In this document: positions 60,361-64,000 of the stretch, piece after piece
Numbering within the stretch: position 1 is the first letter of the stretch
Layout of the letters: each line of letters starts with the position of its first letter
Source of the DNA: Limanda limanda
Taxonomy: Eukaryota; Chordata; Actinopteri; Pleuronectiformes; Pleuronectidae
Direction: 5' to 3'
Length of the DNA stretch: 64,000 nt
Assembly (NCBI RefSeq): GCF_963576545.1
Contig: NC_083653.1
Location: forward strand, 15,783,358-15,847,357
Position numbers and translations under genes: made by a program
The notes under the pieces: model-generated
What the model saw: the letters and a program-made list of their open reading frames with translations, nothing else
Told to the model about the DNA's origin: nothing
The model's database searches: none

Positions 60361-63300
60361 GACAGGCACCTCTCAGCTGGAACAGTTTGAAGATCTATCG
60401 GATCGATTACATTTTTACGTCTGTCATGTTTTTTTGTAGCTCTGATTTGAAGTTTCGGCTCAGACCTCTCTGAACTGCTGTGAGGGTTGTAGTTTGTGCC
60501 GGTGGATCACATGCCTGTGTATTTCTTGCAAACAATTTTATGTTTTATTGATTTTATCATGTTTTTTTTAAATATGTGATATAAACACCTGATTGGTCTG
60601 CACCTCATCTCTGACTCAAATTCCCCAACAAGATGAATATTTCAATGCAAAACTAATGGTGCACCCATCAGTCTCAGCTCATATTTTAATGTTTCATACT
60701 CATTAGCTAATGTTATTAAGCATACATGCTAAATTACATGAGTTAGCTTGTAGCTTCTAGCACTATTGTGCACTGACAAAGCCGCTGTCATGACCCCATC
60801 TTGTTATTGTCAAGCTCGGACCATTATACATATGCTCAGTGTTATCCTGCTCACTTAAGTTTCTAACCCACATGGAGCAAACGGTCACCGGATAGATGGT
60901 TTGAGTGTGGAAACCCCAGCTGCTGTAACATTTCAAAGGCTAAATGCTGTGTGTGGCAGGAATACACTCCAAATTCAATCACTCACAATCTTACTCTGTC
61001 AGAGCCTGTAAACAGTGGCTTCACAATTACCAACAATTACAGAGTAAACTTCCATCTACTGTTACCAAATGATTTTTTTTCTTCTGTGTGTGTGTTTTAA
61101 GGGGGCCTCATAAATGAATCTGCGTAAAGAGCTGTTTGTCTTTTCATTGGATCCACAATCGTCTAATCCTGGAGCACTTCAAAGTATTTACAGAAACAAG
61201 CCATAACAGGATCAGCCTCTGAACAAGGCTGGAGATCAAAGTGAGGGGCTGCTGCTGCCGACATAAATATGGAAATAATATGACTCAGTGGGAACGTTGG
61301 GGTGTAACAGAGACAAGATCGGCAGGCGATAGAGACAAAGATTGGTCGACACATCAGAGAGCTAGAGACTTGTTTTGAAGGCAAAACCGATCATTGTCCT
61401 TTGGTGTCACTCATTTATATGATCACTGGGTTCCTTCATCGTTTACCAGAAGAAATTTATCTCACAGATTCAAACCTGAAGGTCCCTCAGGCTCTGGCCA
61501 TTTATCGAGCTATTCCCTTTTATACTAAAACACTTAAAATAACACACAACAAACTCACATGTAAGGAGCTTTTGTTTATTAATTGTTGATTATTTGCTTC
61601 TTAGTCAGATAGTCAGAAACTTGTTAACAAACCATGACGCCAACATCAACACTGAGAAGACTCAAGGGCCCAATATAATGTTGCTAATATTATATTCGAC
61701 TCGATTAATATGTAACCAGATCATTATTTTATGTTTCCTGACAAAGGCGGCATTTGAAGCTTGGTGATAGATAGACGATAGATAGGTACGATAGCTCTCT
61801 CTGTTTCGGACTTTGATATTTCTGTTACCCCAAAGGTCAGAATGTCGAGATGCACTAGTTTGTGTGCAACAGGCCTTTAAAAGCTTTGTTCTGGATTTAA
61901 AGATGCTAAGTGTCGTGTTGCAAAGAAACTTTGAAATCCGATGTGAGAGTCCAGACTGAGACATATCTCTTGAGATCAGATGGGAATCAAATTTCAAAAC
62001 CACCTCCAAATGTGGTATGGATCTAATTTGCCATAATCCTTTTTCATGTGATTTTTTTTTCTTTTGTGGTCCAGATGGCCGGAATGTGCATGTTTTTCCC
62101 AAAGACGGTGCAGCTCATTTTAATTACAAACTTAGATCAAATGGACTGAAACCTGCGAACTAGTTCAGATTGATAACTCGAGTATGCTCAACTTATACAA
62201 AACATACTCTACTTGCATTCTTGCTCTGCTATACTGCTAGTTCACTCCTCATTTGCAGAATCCCTTCTGTCAATGCTGCCACTGGCTGCATGTTTATGGT
62301 GTTTCTCGCTGCAGCCGGCGACATTCCTTCCCTGATCTTGTCTATATTTTCCATATTAAGAGCTGTTAAGCAGCATGCATATGGAGAGTAAATATTTTTT
62401 CTCATGGCTGCTTGCTGTTTTATTGCTCTACTATAGCCTCAATCTGATTATGGACATCTGCTGCACATTTCTCCTCTTTATTAATTCTAAAATTAAATTC
62501 TTTTACATTATCTTTTTTCTTCAAAACCTATTTGTGGACAAACTCACATCTCCAGTGTTTATATTAGGATGCAAACACCAATATTGAATTCCAAATCCCA
62601 TTTACTTAATCATTTGCCCCTTGATGCCGACATTGGCCTCATTGGCGAATCAACATGGCCGACAGATTCTCAGTGTTTAATGATAAGTTATTATTTGGAG
62701 AATAGTCATGCTTTAGGTAATGGGCATAAATGAGTAAGTAAAGGAACATACTTCATTTAATTTTTTGGACTAAACTTTAAAGTCCCTTTTCCACTGGTCA
62801 AAAACCCACGAACACCCACTAACATCTGGTGTTTTTCTGCAGTGGGAATGGACACAATCCACATTCACTCTCTGGTCAATGACTCTGCAGTAGTCACTGC
62901 ACTTTTATCTCCTTCCTGACGCAACATATTGACGTGCCTTGAACTTCCTGGCATTGATTTGTTGAAGTTTTCAGGAAGGTTGGGGACTTATTGTTTTTGA
63001 CATCTTGGGAACGAGGTGCAACAGCATTTTTTCTTTTTCATATTGTGCAAAATGCAATAATGGCAAGAGAGCAAGTCGGGAGAGCTTCTCAGTTTCTGGC
63101 ATGTTCATGTTGTTGCACATGACTCACTGAGGAAACATAGACAGACACGCTCTCCTGGCGATGGGAAAGGACTCAAAGGCTAGGCAGTGTTTAAAAAACT
63201 AACTTGTATACTTGTTTATTTTTTTGTAAAAGCGGCATTAATGTCTTGGTCAAACACAAAGACCTAATAGGAAAATCCCCCACTTTGCATCCATCTTGGC

Positions 63301-63670
63301 CACGCAGCCGGATAGTTATGTCACACTAAGATCAGGTGCTGATCTTAATGAATGAGGAGATCACCACACTTGCACAATTTTTTCAACAGTTTGGTGACTT
63401 CTTCCTAAAATAAGGATTCAACCGTTGTTTTCACGCATACGGTCCGATATAGGGTAATAAAATGATCAAATTAGCAAAATGATCTGACAGGACAGATATC
63501 ATTGCTTGCAGGTCGCCAGTTGCCAACTATTGCTCTAACTTATCTAAGGACGAAGAAGAATACATGTTCAACGTCATCTTCTTGTAAAATGTGTTTGTTT
63601 ATATATTACAGACATCTGCAACCTAATTATGATGATAATTCCAGATACCTACAATTTAATTTTGATCAGT
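60361..63670. other. Gene-free stretch
   Basis: AT-rich, with a short GATA-like run near 61768-61784. No coding feature is recognised. The 146-codon minus-strand ORF at 61662-62102 has no domain signature. Confidence 0.4.
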
Positions 63671-63728
63671 CATATTTAGGGTTGCAAAATTCCGGGAATA
63701 TTCAAAGTTGGAAACTTTCCATGGGAAT

Positions 63729-63781
63729 TAACGGGAATATACGGGAACTAACGGGAATAAACGGGAATATACGGGAATAAA
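63729..63781. repeat. Tandem ACGGGAATA-type subterminal repeats
   Basis: Five near-identical 9-11 bp units (ACGGGAATA, ACGGGAACTA, ACGGGAATAA) in a row, just inside the hAT terminus. Subterminal repeats of this kind serve as transposase binding sites in hAT elements generally. That role is inferred here. Confidence 0.75.
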
Positions 63782-63823
63782 CTGGAAATGTTGTGGGTAA
63801 TTTATACAAACTGTATTTACTTG

Positions 63824-64000
63824 TCATATACAAACATAAATATAAACATTTAGTTTTGTCTGATTTGAGCCCTGAGGAAACCTTGGGCACTTGACTATAT
63901 GCTTCTGCATCTTTGTGTCATTCTTAACATAGGTCTTTGCACAGTATTTGCAAATGTACACAGCCTTTCCTTCTACATTGGATGGGGGGAAATGTCTCCA
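63824..64000 (-). pseudogene. BED zinc-finger remnant of a hAT transposase (partial)
   Basis: Minus-strand frame entering from the window edge: W-R-H-F, then A-V-Y-I-C-K-Y-C-A-K (C-x2-C) and M-Q-K-H-I-V-K-C (H-x4-C). This is the BED finger pattern, with the aromatic lead, C-x2-C and H-x4-C. It runs on to T-K-L-N and stops at TGA (63826-63824). BED fingers sit at the N-terminus of hAT transposases. Here the domain is followed almost directly by the element end, so the catalytic body has been deleted or was separated by splicing. Start not in window. Confidence 0.7.

Larger units (their letters stand above)
63677..64000 (-). mobile_element. hAT-type transposon, cut by the right window edge
   Basis: Begins TAGGGTTGCAAAATTCCGGG and continues into AAAGTTGGAAACTTTCCATG and a run of ACGGGAATA units (63729-63781). 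TAGGGTTGCAAAATTCC is a familiar hAT terminus in fishes and matches the TAGGGTTG start of the hAT element at 2290. A BED zinc-finger remnant follows on the minus strand. The right end and duplication are outside the window. Confidence 0.75.

Overview
This is vertebrate nuclear DNA, almost certainly from a teleost fish. Genes have GT-AG introns, intergenic and intronic DNA is AT-rich with long (CA)n, (TG)n, (CT)n and (CCAT)n runs, and many insertions look like fish transposon families (hAT elements with 8-bp target duplications, short inverted-repeat elements, a tRNA-derived SINE, LINE 3' tails). No bacterial, phage or CRISPR feature is present.

Layout. (1) Positions 1-15,141 hold the 5' half of one protein-coding gene on the minus strand: a non-visual opsin of the neuropsin (Opn5-like) group. 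Three coding exons were assembled: exon 1 at 15069-15141 (start ATG), exon 2 at 5146-5439 and exon 3 at 3622-3947, with splice phases 1, 1 and 0. They encode 231 residues covering TM1 to TM5. No exon for TM6, TM7 and the retinal-binding lysine was found between 1 and 3621, so the rest should lie beyond the left edge. (2) Opsin introns are loaded with mobile DNA: a 778-bp hAT element and a 344-bp MITE in intron 3; in the 9.6-kb intron 1, a MITE, a 2.3-kb decayed element with long inverted repeats around a broken cysteine-rich ORF, a 115-bp near-perfect hairpin, a LINE tail, a 1,091-bp hAT element and a SINE. (3) From 15,142 to about 63,670 (about 48 kb) I recognise no coding gene. It holds microsatellites, old repeats and several repeat-free blocks rich in homeodomain-type motifs that look like conserved regulatory DNA. 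(4) The right edge cuts a hAT element that keeps a BED zinc-finger remnant.

No set of genes works together here: the story is one sensory GPCR gene, its transposon-filled introns, and a long gene-poor flank. Nothing amounts to a clearly new system. The least ordinary items are the V-R-Y in place of D/E-R-Y in the opsin, the long-inverted-repeat element with the CKC-type cysteine-rich tail, and the hairpin inside it. Family assignments come from pattern recognition, not database searches.
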